NCBI GenBank assembly: GCA_021234155.1
Contig: JAJEKV010000044.1
Location: 12,773,108 to 12,837,107 of the forward strand
Source: Isoetes taiwanensis
Taxonomy: Eukaryota; Streptophyta; Lycopodiopsida; Isoetales; Isoetaceae
Direction of reading: 5' to 3'
DNA: 64,000 nt
Below the pieces are notes generated by a model. That model worked only from the letters and a program-made list of their open reading frames with translations. It searched no databases and was not told the origin of the DNA. Positions 23,481 to 33,805 of this stretch are shown here, piece by piece (the first letter of the stretch is position 1; every line of letters begins with the position of its first letter). A program made the translations under genes and the position numbers.

Positions 23481-24879
23481 TGTATTATATATGTTTAGAT
23501 AGTAAGAATACCAATTGCAAAATATTGGGTCAACACACATGGACCGGATTGCAATTAAATCAAATTGGTGCATGTGTATATTTGTGGTTGTGGATTTTGT
23601 ATCCGTTACTTGGTGCAACTTATAGAAGGTGCATTGCTTTATAGACAATAAACTATCTAGAATGTAAGTCAAATGCATGATATTGTCAAGTCTGTACCTT
23701 CGAGCAATTAGATATACACTATTACAAAACGTGGGTTCACAAGGGCATGTAACAGTGACTTGGGTCTATCATTAAGAGGTTTCCAACATTGCCTAGATTG
23801 ACAAGGGTAGAAAAATTTTAGTAGCAACACTACAAAAATGGCATTATTAGTGTTCAACTTCATAACAATCCCACCACACTCACATATTTAATTTCAACAT
23901 TAGTGTTTCATTACTATCTATCTATTACAACATTTTGAACATGTAGCTATAATCTTTATGTATATCGAGGATGATGACTCCAACTCATCATTTACAGTGT
24001 GCCACCTTATGTCCAACCTCATAAAGAGTTATATACTTTGACTATAGTTATAGCCTTACCTTAAAACATGCACAGATTAACACTTTACTCACTCAGATTT
24101 GCTATGAACAAGCACCAGCCAAAGCTAAAAAAGACATGGATGCAACAATATCTAACATGAAGGAGCAAGGGAGCTAGGTTTCTTTTAAAACGGTGTTAAA
24201 GCTTTGAAAAGTTTTTGCTATAATAAAATGTTTTAAAAATTGGATTATTATGTATGCTTTTCACATTGTGGCCAAAACATTTATAGAGTCATTGCTTGCT
24301 GGGCACATTACTAGTTTTGTATCTATTTTTATAGCCCAGCATCGGACGTCTCTGATCTATTCATTTTAAAATATGTTCTTGCTAAAAATCTTCTCACTCC
24401 ATCGATTATTACTTTTTCTTCGTCCCAATCCTCCGCCACATTTTCAAGCCAAAGTAGCACATGCCTGCTGCAACGGCTGGGACTCTTGCTCTACCTGTCT
24501 AAACTGTGATTTTACTTGATCGTCCAACAGCGGGAAACAACATATGTTGTGATGGAGACTACAAGATCCTGCTACAAGAGGAGCGACAAAAACAAGAAAT
24601 TAAAATTTCTCTGAATCTTCTAACGTGTTAACCTTATCCATAGTTATGTATATAATTCTATGGTGTCGTATCAGGAAAATTGCATATTAGAGTAAAGCCA
24701 TACTTTTTCGCATATGACATAGACACGATAGAAATGCTTGTCTTAATGGCAAAAGTAACTTTCAGTGCATTGTTTCTATACACAAAGTATTATTGTGCAA
24801 AGCATTAAAGTATTTTTTTCAGAAGTATTAAATATTATCCTACAAGATTCAAAGTGTCAACATTATTATTGGAACGAGC
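23481..24879 (+). repeat. Direct repeat B (about 1.4 kb), right border of the cassette
   Basis: Second copy of 16032-17456, same orientation. It lacks the 20 bases present at 17401-17420 in copy A and has short indels elsewhere. It ends at GGAACGAGC, about 100 bp from the stop codon of the convergently oriented peroxidase gene, so the peroxidase 3' untranslated region probably runs into it. Confidence 0.85.
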
Positions 24880-24982
24880 GAAAACTTCTGCAATCTTTTT
24901 GCATGTCGTTTTTGGACAAGGGTCTAGGAATAGATAAACAGATATTCAAGGCAAAGTGTAAATAGTAAAGCCTTGTATGTTA

Positions 24983-26191
24983 CTAAGAGTTGTTAAATTT
25001 AGTGCAGTCTTTTCTGATCTCACCCTGGGAACCAGTTTTGACACCCACAGAGCCAAATTTTATCATGGCTTGGGTAAAGGCCTGGAAAAACCGTTGCTGG
25101 CTTGAAGCAAATTGGTTTACAAGGCCTTTTGTGGAGGAATCAGTGAACAAGACCTGGTCAGAAGTGATGAGACCCTTCCCCTGTTGAAGGTCTTTGAAAA
25201 AGGCATTGTCAAAAACAAAGGGGCTGGTTATGTCCAGGGCCTGTATGGTGCTAGTGTCAGAATTCAAAGAGGGGCACTGGGCTTTTAAGGTAGACACAAA
25301 ATCTGAATTCAAAGTTGGATCTGTTTTGGTGCTGCTGCTGAAATTGTAGAGCCTGTTGGTGAATTTGTCGCAGTGCGCGAACCCGATGGTATGAGCTCCT
25401 GCAATTCAAGCATGAATCCATGGTTAGTTTCATAGATTAAGGGCATGATTAAGAGTATGATGAAATCTTAATTACCTGATAATGCCACCATTTGTGCTGA
25501 GCTTAGGCCGATGTTAGCAAAGTAGGAATTCAGTTGTGCAACGTTGAAGTTTTGCCCTGGTAGGTTAACTCTGGACGACTGAGATCTCAGCCCATCTCTG
25601 CGGCCTTTCAGGACCGTCCAACTTGGCCCACCGCTCTAATTGAAGTAAAATATCGGCACCAAAATTAGTACTCCACATGAGAGAAAAGAGGTCTAAATTT
25701 AGCAGGACTTACGAAAGCCACACCATCTCTGGCAGCCATGGCCAAAATATCTGCACACGAAACGACCCCTGGACAAGCAGCTTCCACAGCTTGTTTGGCT
25801 GTTATAAGTGCATCAAACGGATTCTGTGGCATGTCTAGATTGTTAGGATTGTCCCGCTCCGCAGTGTTTGAGCTTGTAGAAGATATCAGTATCGATGCAT
25901 CACATCCCTGTGAAAATTCAATTCAATTCAATTCAATTCAATGCTCAAGAATTCACATGTGTCCTCTCAGACATCACAATTCTATACCTCCACAAAGCAA
26001 TCGTGGGCAAAAAGCCTCAACATTGCTATTGGCACCACATTATTCGCCTTCGAAGATGCATTTATCGAACTGCTCACAATTGTGTCAACATTCGGACATG
26101 ATTTCTGGTAGAAGTTCGCTGAAAGTTGTGCAATTGCAAGTTGCAACAGAAGCTGCAAGAAGATCAAAGGAAGAACAATAGACCTAACCAT
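24983..26191 (-). CDS. Class III secretory peroxidase, four exons, apparently intact
   Basis: Haem peroxidase that oxidises phenolics with H2O2 in the cell wall or vacuole (lignin and stress roles in the family). Exons on the minus strand: 26191-25988, 25907-25713, 25635-25476 and 25398-24983, with GT-AG introns of 77-80 bp in the classical phases 0, 0 and 1. The product is 324 aa, the usual length. The signal peptide ends AIA before QLSANFYQKSCPN. The distal site reads LRLFAHDCFVEGCDAS: Arg38 and His42 are present, but positions 40-41, usually His-Phe, are Phe-Ala. The proximal His lies in SGAHTIGFAHC. VSCADILAMAARDGV, GGPSW and GRRDG are present, and all eight conserved Cys are there. No stop or frameshift. 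Intron 1 has a short ATTCA microsatellite. This is the only intact host gene seen; which paralogue it is cannot be told. Confidence 0.95.
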
Positions 26192-26225
26192 TCTTAAATG
26201 CTGCAGAGAAATGTGGCAGATATAG

Positions 26226-26234
26226 CTTTAAATA
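26226..26234 (-). promoter_or_regulatory. TATA-like box of the peroxidase gene
   Basis: The minus strand reads TATTTAAAG about 35-43 bases before the ATG at 26191. It is the best TATA-like match nearby and implies a short 5' leader. Not proven. Confidence 0.45.
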
Positions 26235-26239
26235 ACAAG

Positions 26240-27430
26240 TTCAGTGTAACATCAGCAACACATGTGTCTAAATCATCATATATTATATTATTATATTGTG
26301 GGGTTCATGGCTAAGTGGCATGGTACATGGAGTGGCGTCCCGCCTACAAACAAGGGGGTCTTGTGGCCCATACATCTTAGCTAGAACAGAAGCACTCTAG
26401 GAAGGTTCAAGCCTCAAAGTGGGGCGCTACTTTCAAATTATTGCAAAGGTGTACCCCACTTCCAATCTAGGTCTTTAGCTTCTCGGTTTCATCTGCCTGC
26501 AAATCTATTATAATAGCGTGACTGCACAATCCATTGGTCAACTTTGTCTATAAAAAGCATTCAGATTCTTCCTATAAAGCGGCATATGATGTTTGCTCTC
26601 ATTTGATCCCAAGGATAGACATAGCCTTAAAAGAATCTAGCTTCATTATACCACGAATACCACTACCACATGCCCATTTCCATGTATATATAGCCATAAT
26701 AATAAAGATATGTATAATATAATCTTACAAATCTTCTAGCCTTTGCCTGACTCCAGGATATTGATGATCAAAGTATCCAAATACTCCAGGAACCCTTGTG
26801 CTCAAATGCATCTCGTGGTATAAAAGCCCTAGAAACGTCAATGCCATAATCATAGTACCTTAATTTCATGGCAGTTCTAATACCTATTGATTCACCTTGC
26901 ATCTTAAAATTTTTATGAGCAACTGGACTTCGAGTTGTAGATCGAGCATATTCATGAGCTGTAAATTCATCCTTATCATATCTACAAATGGACCTTCGGT
27001 GTTTAAAATGCTCAAGTAACCTAAAAACTCAAACTACAACACAAACTTAAAAGCTCAAACGATTACCAGGCATAAACAAATTCATCAAGATCGCCCTCAA
27101 GTCCTGCAATGCTGCGTAACTTAGGTCCAAACCTTGCGTCAATTCAAAGAGAACAAAGATTGGGATTTTCGATACATGCCAAGAATTGATGGATTCATCT
27201 CTGCTGTGTCCACCATTGCACAAGCGAGATTCGTCCGCTCCAAAAATTCCTGTTCCCGCGCAGGCAATATCATAATCGGGTCGCATTCCATTCCGGTGGT
27301 GCATTCTGATGCGCCCACGTCGACTCAGCCAAGAACAGGGAATTGCAGTTGTATTCTTAGATTCTGCATCACCGGCTGCGCAGGTTAGAGATCAGACAGA
27401 AATAGTGAGATCATGCAGCTCCCCGATTAT
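26240..27430. other. Intergenic, no gene recognised
   Basis: AT-rich, with small ORFs only. 26290-26480 is a more GC-balanced block with TGGCTAAGTGG and GGTTCAAGCC, faint echoes of tRNA/SINE promoter boxes. 27047-27304 (minus) has an 85-aa ORF with no familiar motif. Confidence 0.4.
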
Positions 27431-27436
27431 GATATT

Positions 27437-27556
27437 GTAGGGGTAACCGATCTGGTCCCCCTTTCTGTTCTTGGCAAGGAATTTCGCTCCCGGCTGCCGC
27501 CGGTCGCGAAATTGCCCTGCCAAGAACAGAAAGGGGTCCCAAATCGGTTACCCCTA
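27437..27556. repeat. 120-bp hairpin, arms about 51 bp, 18-bp loop
   Basis: 27437-27487 and 27506-27556 are reverse complements with a handful of mismatches: AGGGGTAACCGAT, CCCTTTCTGTTCTTGGCA and AATTTCGC are shared exactly. The GC-rich loop lies at 27488-27505. It could be a small foldback transposon or a hairpin-RNA precursor; the sequence alone does not decide. Confidence 0.85.
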
Positions 27557-27875
27557 TACATTAGGGTTGAGGCAAGGATGAAATTATTTTTTTAAATGTT
27601 GGTATTTGTCTGGTCAATATTCATTTAGAGTAATGCTACAGGAAACCGTATCCTCATGAATATGTCCATATGGTGCACTTGTACTCAGCCAGCCACCATG
27701 AACAAAGTTCAAAGAATGAATGAATGAGATGGATAGACCCTCGACTTGTGAATTTGTTTAGATAAATAGATATTATTTTAACGTGCACTTGTACTCAGCC
27801 AGCTATAGGAACAAAGTTCAAAGTGATGGATAGACATTGAACTTGTGAATTTGTTTAGATATGGAGATAATATAG

Positions 27876-28006
27876 GCCATGGGACAGAAGTATACAGAGG
27901 GCGATCTCGAACTCGAGACCGCATCGGGCCATGGGATGGAACTATACAGAGTGGAGATCACATAGGGCCATGGAACGGAACTATACAGAGTGCGACTGGG
28001 TAGTAC
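27876..28006. repeat. Three imperfect tandem units with GGGCCATGG...ACTATACAGAG
   Basis: GGCCATGGGACAGAAGTATA (27876), GGGCCATGGGATGGAACTAT (27925) and GGGCCATGGAACGGAACTAT (27965) start units of about 50 and 40 bp, each followed by ACAGAG. The first unit also holds the palindrome CTCGAACTCGAG. Confidence 0.75.
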
Positions 28007-28420
28007 AAGTGTTAGCAAACAAACAAGATATTGAGGCTGGGATTTGAACCCAATTAAATTCCACAACTCAGCCTCCGTTCCACAGCTTCAACAATCTTCC
28101 GGTTGAAGACACCTCCTGCTATAACTACAAAGAACTTAGCTGACAAAATCGGGCCGATTTTTCCTCCAGAACAAAATCGGGCTCGATCAACAAGACTTCC
28201 ACGGCTCCGCCATCATCCGACCTGTTATCCGATACCTACCACAATAGTTTGACCTATTTTTTATTTTCAAGCACATATTGCCAAATCGACACCTTGCTAT
28301 TTTATTTTCTAATCTCTAAGTCATGAACCATGCTTTTATTTTTTATTAAAACATGATCCAATTTCCCAATGTTATGCCCTAATATTGTCAGACCATTGTT
28401 GTAGATATTGACATGCATGT

Positions 28421-29300
28421 TGTTGGGGGCTAATACAATGTCTTGGTGCATGTTGACATTGAGTTCATTGTGGTCGCATGTCGCCTAGTTTAAGTTGCTG
28501 TGGGACGCCATGGCCGGACAGACTAGGGGACTCGGTTGCCTTGTTCTATGGCTATGGGAATAACCTTGGCCATTAAGAGTTTATCTATTTGGAATAAATA
28601 ACAACAAGGCAATATTGTGTGCTACCTTAGCTAAGGTTGTAAATAACTTAATGGGTGAATAACCCATTGAAGTTAATTAAGGTATTTGAATGGTTTAAGA
28701 ACCATTGGACTTTGAAAAGGTGAGCACCCCAATAGGGGATGCCACCAACGAATATCGGAAGAAGATAACGACCGCCCGGTGAGACACGGGCCCACCGGTC
28801 TTTTCCGACAACATCGCCATTGCCCGCCCCTCGCCATGTGGGCGCGTGGGTTTCCAACAAGGCTTTGTTTGTAAACCTGTTGGAGAGAAGCTCTGATTCG
28901 TGAAGGCCGGATTTTGGAAGCAACAAGTTGAGAAGCCCACGAAAGAAACAGAGGTATTGGAGAGAAGGGGTAAGGACGATTTGGCAGAGAGGTCGGGTAA
29001 AGTCAATTGCTCAAAGACTACTTCAAACACAAGGACTGGTTTTGGGGTGGTTAACCTCAAGAACCGGAAGGATTAATTGTAACAAAAATTTAGCGATGCG
29101 CCTTGCTACCGGGCTAACATTTCTCTTGTCCAACCCTACAAAAGAAGTTTTGTGCTAAGTCAATATATCTCAATTCTGGACATCCTTGAGATGCGATGAG
29201 TAGAGATGTATATTGATTGCGGTTCACATATTGTGAGGCAAGTCAAAACATGCCTGTTCGACCCCATATTCTTTGTAGGAATGGTCTAGAGTGCCCAACA
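28421..29300 (+). mobile_element. Possible solo LTR or LTR fragment (about 880 bp)
   Basis: Begins TGTTGGGGGC and ends GTGCCCAACA, so the ends are short inverted repeats of the TG...CA kind seen in LTRs. The interior is noncoding. Flanking 5-mers (CATGT left, TAGAA right) do not match, so no target-site duplication supports it. Confidence 0.3.
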
Positions 29301-29318
29301 TAGAATATTCCCCATAAA

Positions 29319-29790
29319 CTACTGCAATCTAATGGCCTCGAAAAAATTTAGAACATGCAAAATGATAATACACCCTACACTAACCACAGTAACATTTGCT
29401 ACACCCATAAGGCGGCGTTGTTCATTTAGAACCTCAGTTCGAATATCCAGCCTCTGCATTAAATCCCTCTTAATCTCTTCAATGTTCCCATCTACTGCAT
29501 AGACTGGTGTATATCCATAATAATCTTTCTCATTCGCTAAAAGGTGCTTCCCAAACTTATCATTACAAAGCATAGATACAATCTTTGTATTCTTGAGTAT
29601 TATTGCCCAATGCAACGGTGTCCTCGAGTCTTAGAGCCCTTTTGATTTATGACGTTTGCATCGTATCTGACCATAAGCTTGGCAATATCAACTTTCCCAA
29701 AAAATGCAAAGCTACATAAAATGGGTGAAAATATCCTTACCCTGGTTTTGGTTGATTCCATCGCGGTGAAACTCTCCCGCGGAATCACTA
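29319..29790 (-). pseudogene. Ankyrin-repeat protein fragment, one frameshift
   Basis: The minus strand from about 29790 reads ILCSFAFFGKVDIAKLMVRY then DANVINQKGSK, an ankyrin repeat. A frameshift near 29630-29640 then leads into TPLHWAIILKNTKIVSMLC, the start of the next repeat, followed by EKDYYGYTPVYAV. After DIRTEVLNEQRRLMG it ends in a hydrophobic stretch (VTVVSVGCIIILHVLNFF) that could be a membrane segment, as in plant ankyrin proteins with membrane tails. Short, without N-terminus or promoter; treat as a pseudogene fragment. Confidence 0.65.
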
Positions 29791-29945
29791 ACCCTCCTTC
29801 TGGGATCCGTTTCGAGGGGCCCGGCTTTTTCCGTACGACGATGCGGCAATAAATTCAATACCATCCCGCGGAATCACAGCGGTAGAATCTTGGCGGGGAC
29901 GGAATCACCAGCTCTGTTATTCCATGCCCGCGGAATCACCATTTG
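29750..29945. repeat. Degenerate GCGGAATCAC minisatellite, short array
   Basis: Several copies of CGCGGAATCAC or its complement GTGATTCC lie at 29751-29790, 29863-29875, 29899-29912 and 29928-29940. The same building block forms the larger array at 32650-33035, 2.9 kb away. Confidence 0.7.
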
Positions 29946-31095
29946 AAATATAAAACTAAAAAATTCAAATTTTTCGTCCTTTTCTTCTTGGAGGTTTTTT
30001 CCCTTCGGTGCCGGCTATGGCGGCTTGCTCTCGGCGATCTTCCTTCTTTTCTTTTCTTGTTATCGTTTTACTTTCTTCTCTGAGATCCGGAATGGTGGCT
30101 ATGGTGGAAAACATTTCGGTGCTTCTTTTTAAGAGCTATTTAGGTGCTTCATTTTTTTAAGCTTTAGGGTTTTAGGGTATGGCGTGTGTAAGACCTAAGC
30201 GTTGTTGGTTTTCTTTCGATAGTTATACTTCTTCATGGTTCCGTCCCGCAAAGGGTAAAGGATCAGGGGCTTCCTTCTTTTTCTTACTAATCTTTTTATT
30301 TTCTTTTACAGATCCGGCAATATCAGCTCGGGAAAGCGAGATTTGTACTTTGGATCCAAAGAACTAACAAGAATCCTTGGTTTTGAGGCAAAAATCATGA
30401 CCCAAAAATGGCTGATCCTCCGGGCATAACTATTTGGATGCGGGTTTTGCATCGCGAGGGAAGAAAACGGATCATGTTTGATCGGTCCGGTCGTTTGGCT
30501 TGGGATGCGTTGCAAAGAGTGCGAACAAGCAAAGGCGTGGAAATTGACAAGGGTTTTGGTCCGGATTGAAGCGGGTTTCTTCCGCATTTCTTCTTGTGCT
30601 CATCTTGATCTCTTGGGTTGGAATCAGCTATGGTTTATCGGCCGGATGGTGCGTTTTTTCTCGCCGGTGCTGCATTTTTGAATTGCCTATTCATCTTCGC
30701 ATTCCCAAGAACGAGAATAAGTCCTTTGTTACGTTGTCTATTCCCGCTTATGCCCGTCCTCGAAGTCGATCTTCTTCCTTGTCTAGAGATTGAAGAATTT
30801 ATTTTTTCTGCAATATCTATGCATGCCTTCGAGAAAACCCAAATAATGCCTTGCCAAGAATGCCATTTTCAAATATCAAAACTCAATCATCCGCCATAGT
30901 ACCTCTCAAAATCACAAGCCCATTTTGGAATAGCCCGGTAGCTTGCCGGAATGAGCTCCATATCTCCTTTCAACAAAGAGCCACCATGGATTTGCATCCT
31001 CAAAACCCACTTCCATGCATTATTTCCGCTTGCATTTTTCTTCGATCGATCTTTTCGGACTCGAATCCAAAGATTCTCTCGCTTTCGCCAGATGA
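29946..31095. other. Region between minisatellite and ERECTA-like relic; no gene recognised
   Basis: T-rich leader-like sequence with ORFs of 60-120 aa and no recognisable domain. 30306-30320 has a TTTTCTTTTACAG acceptor-like site. It could be remains of the 5' region of the ERECTA-like gene. Confidence 0.35.
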
Positions 31096-31099
31096 TGGG

Positions 31100-32075
31100 T
31101 TTTTTTTTGCATTGGTTTTTACGTTGCTCGGGCGCATTGTTGGAGATAAAGAAGTCTTTTGTGAATCTGGGAAGTCTTTTGTTAATTTTACACCTCGTGT
31201 CTCGACTTCCTAACACGAAAAACCTTGTAAGTTGTTTTCCATCTCACACACTTATTTATCTATAATTACAAGTTCCATCAAACTCGGGTGATAAATATGA
31301 TGCGCGGGGATCTAGCACAAAATCAATTAAGCGGAGAAATACCTACCTTTGTTATACCGGGCGAAGTTTACGCAATATCGTAAGTTAGTCTTCTCCTATC
31401 CACCAAGGGTGATAGATATGAAAGAATCCTTACCCTTGTGTTTTTGGGGGGCACGAGAGACAACTTTTAAGCGGAACCTTATCTAATGATATGTGCCGCT
31501 TGGACAGATTGTGGTACTTGTAAGTGTCTATGAAGAAGTGTATACTTGATTTGTGTATTTATGCTATCCTTGACCATGCTCAAATTTTCCGGGCGGTGAT
31601 GTAAGAAGCAACAATATTTGGACCCATTCACGAAAATATAGGAATTGCACCGACTTTGAGATATTGTAAGAAATTGTTTGAACTTTGTTCTCTAAATAGC
31701 AATCACAAAGCTTTCCAATCGACATTATGAAAATGCGAGGGACCTAGCATATAATCGGTGAGTGGAGAAATCCCTTTCAACATTGGGTTTCTTCAAGTTG
31801 CCACTTTGTAAGCTCTTAAAGCTTGAGGTATTATTTTGGATGTGCGGGGAATTTAGCAAATAATGACACGATCGGATCAATTCCAGCCAAATATCGGTTC
31901 ATTCATGCGACTCTGAACTACTGTGGAGAAAGATAGGGCTAATGGTTCTTTGAGTCCGATAAAGCCAAACTAACATGCTTTTTTCTTTGCGAGGAATGTA
32001 CATGGTAATAAAGCCCGAATGGAAGCATTCCATCCCGAGCTTCATAAGCAGCGACTTGACTTATCCGTAAGGAAT
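31100..32075 (+). pseudogene. ERECTA-family LRR receptor kinase ectodomain, decayed, exon-intron layout preserved
   Basis: Fragments in the correct order of an ERECTA/ERL receptor kinase, which perceives secreted peptides to set organ shape and stomatal pattern. 31126-31170 reads SGALLEIKKSFVNLG, the N-terminal cap. About 31300-31350 gives DLAQNQLSGEIPTF before GTAAGTT. About 31460-31520 gives LSGTLSNDMCRLDRLWY before GTAAGTG. 31598-31675 gives DVRSNN and NCTDFEIL. 31738-31800 gives DLAYNR then SGEIPFNIGFLQVAT before GTAAG, an ERECTA hallmark. 31850-31915 gives NLANNDTIGSIPA, and about 31995-32065 NVHGNK. Each LRR sits on its own small exon. Many LRRs after the cap, the four between GFLQVAT and NLANND, and the whole kinase are missing, and one-base shifts abound. 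Confidence 0.75.
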
Positions 32076-32640
32076 ATTTTATACATGTAATGTACATATT
32101 CATGTAGATTTCTAACTTCCTTGCATGTTCACATTACCACGATTTTTGAGTTGGGGATCCTATTTGTTTTTTACTGTTTACTTGCCGAAAATGACCCAAA
32201 GCTAGTCAGATTACATTGAAATTCATTTTGTAGGTTCTGTTGGAAGACCTGAAGTATAATCTGTTTGCTGTGTCTGTGGGTTGTTGAAATATTAAGCAGC
32301 CCTAAAGTTGTCCCAATTTCTCTACCCATCGATGCTTGGGTGAGCAACAAACTCTATAAGCCTTTTATTGCTCCTACATAATTTAATCTAGTACGAATCG
32401 TCACGGTTTTCCACGAGAAAAATGTGAAGAATCCATGCAAGATTTAGTTCGACCATGGCATTGCCAATATTGGCAAGGGGTTCAAATCCCCATCCATAAA
32501 AATTTTGGGCAGTGCATAGAATAACAATGGACAAGCACACAAAAAATGGAGTAGCACAAGTTTATATTTTCTTCCTGCTTGCTTTTGCAAGCAAATGTAA
32601 CAAACAAATGTAAGTTATACTTTGAGAATCTGGCTCATCA
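32076..32640. other. Spacer, no gene seen
   Basis: AT-rich sequence. 32472-32492 has GGGGTTCAAATCCCC, resembling a tRNA T-arm/box B, without the rest of a tRNA. Confidence 0.4.
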
Positions 32641-32649
32641 TCCGCATTC

Positions 32650-33035
32650 GTGGTGATTCCATATCGAAGAATCCTACATTTGTGATTCCACCGCGTAATC
32701 GCATGGTTGTGATTCCATCCGGCGGAATAGCAATGTTGTGATTCCGTCGGGCGGATACGTAAGTGGTGATTCCATCTCATGGAATCGGATGTTCGTGATT
32801 CCATCCGGGCGAATAGCATGGTTGTGATTCCGTCTGCGCGAATAGCACGATTATTGATTACATCTCGCGGAATAAATAATACCTGATTTGTGATTTTGCC
32901 GGTGGAATACATGAGCGGTGATTCCATCTCAAGAATCGTGAAATTGGTGATTCCATCCGGCGGAATGGCAAAGTTGTGATTCCGGGTGATTCCTTCCGAA
33001 GAATAGTACGTGCGGTGATTCTCCCACAACAAGAG
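32650..33035. repeat. Palindromic GTGATTCCATCCGGCGGAAT minisatellite, about 12 units of ~33 bp
   Basis: Units begin GTGATTCC(A/G)TC and carry the inverse GCGGAAT before a variable AGCATGGTT-like linker, so each unit is a small inverted repeat. The array ends abruptly at the CG-rich block near 33040. The ORFs here only translate the repeat. Confidence 0.85.
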
Positions 33036-33585
33036 AATGGACATTTAGCGGCGTGGCTTGCGACGTGCGAGTCACGTGGACGTCGCCGGATTCGCGTGAC
33101 TATGACGCCGGCGTCAATGCGGCGTCCGCGTCGACGAACCGCGTCGCATCGCGACGCCCCTGCGGCGTCGACGATTGGCGTGGCGGTCATCCACGCCAGT
33201 GGCGCTGCGCCGGGTGGACGACAGTGTCACGCCAAAGCGGATGCTGCGGCGTCCGTCGCATGCGGCGTCTGGATGACTTTGGCCCATATGTCCGCCCCGG
33301 TGGACTTAGGCGCCCGAGGCGGAGGAAAGGTGTCATGCCGGTGGACAGTGCGGCGTCCGCGTGCGCTGCGGCGATCGATTTGGTCCATCCGTAACGCCCG
33401 GAGGTGGACTTGGCGCGGTGGAGGGGCGGGTGTTACGCCCGGTGGGCCGATTCGCGGCGTCACGTCGCTCTGCGGCGTCGATCTCTGGCCCATCTGTCAC
33501 GCCCGGTGGACTTGTGCGCTGGTGGGCGGCGTGTAGCCGGTGGATGTTTGCGGCGCGACGCGTCGCATGCGGCGGTCCGTGACAT
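33036..33585. repeat. CG-rich block with ~100-bp units (CACGCCCGGTGGACTT)
   Basis: Sharply CG-rich compared with the AT-rich surroundings. TGGCCCAT-TGTC-CGCCC-GGTGGACTT-type segments recur near 33281, 33379, 33427 and 33487; GCATGCGGCGT and GCGGCGTC are frequent. The same motifs recur at 42.1-42.5 and 49.02-49.08 kb. ORFs on both strands are composition artefacts. Confidence 0.75.
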
Positions 33586-33589
33586 CGCG

Positions 33590-33805
33590 AGAACGTATGA
33601 CACGTCGATGCATTTATGTGGCGTATATGACATGTCGATGCGGTATATGTGGCGTATGTGGCGTATGTGTGCGTCGATGCGATATATGTGGCGTATGTGG
33701 CGTATGTGACACATCAAGACATTATATGTGGCGTATGTGACGTCGATATGATATGTGGCGTATGTGGCGTATATGACCGCGTCGCATTATATGTGGCGTG
33801 AAGGT
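33590..33805. repeat. GTGGCGTAT minisatellite
   Basis: Repeats of GTGGCGTAT, GTGACGTCGATGCG and ATATGTGGCGTAT with a period of about 9-12, interspersed with GTCGATG. It shares GCGTATGTG(A/G)CG with 40545-40570. Confidence 0.85.

Noticed and set aside
16032-24879. Calling the cassette a standard LTR retrotransposon
   Set aside because: No gag, protease, RT or integrase; repeat ends are not clean TG...CA; no primer-binding site after 17456. Kept only as one possible explanation.
25738-26181. 147-aa plus-strand ORF over the peroxidase
   Set aside because: It is antisense to exons 1 and 2 of the peroxidase and crosses an intron microsatellite; a shadow ORF.
26293-26480. SINE-like block with TGGCTAAGTGG and GGTTCAAGCC
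   Set aside because: The two promoter-like boxes are about 90 bp apart, longer than the usual SINE spacing, and no A/T tail or target duplication was found.
27047-27304. 85-aa minus-strand ORF upstream of the hairpin
   Set aside because: No motif, no promoter or splice context; likely chance.
28030-28075. tRNA-like GGGTTCAAATCCC on the minus strand
   Set aside because: Only a T-arm-like box is present; no acceptor stem, D-arm or anticodon arm can be drawn. The same holds for 32472-32492 and 36571-36584.
33053-33740. ORFs rich in Arg/Ala and Trp-Arg-Met repeats
   Set aside because: They translate CG-rich and GTGGCGTAT minisatellites; opposite strands are open in the same place.
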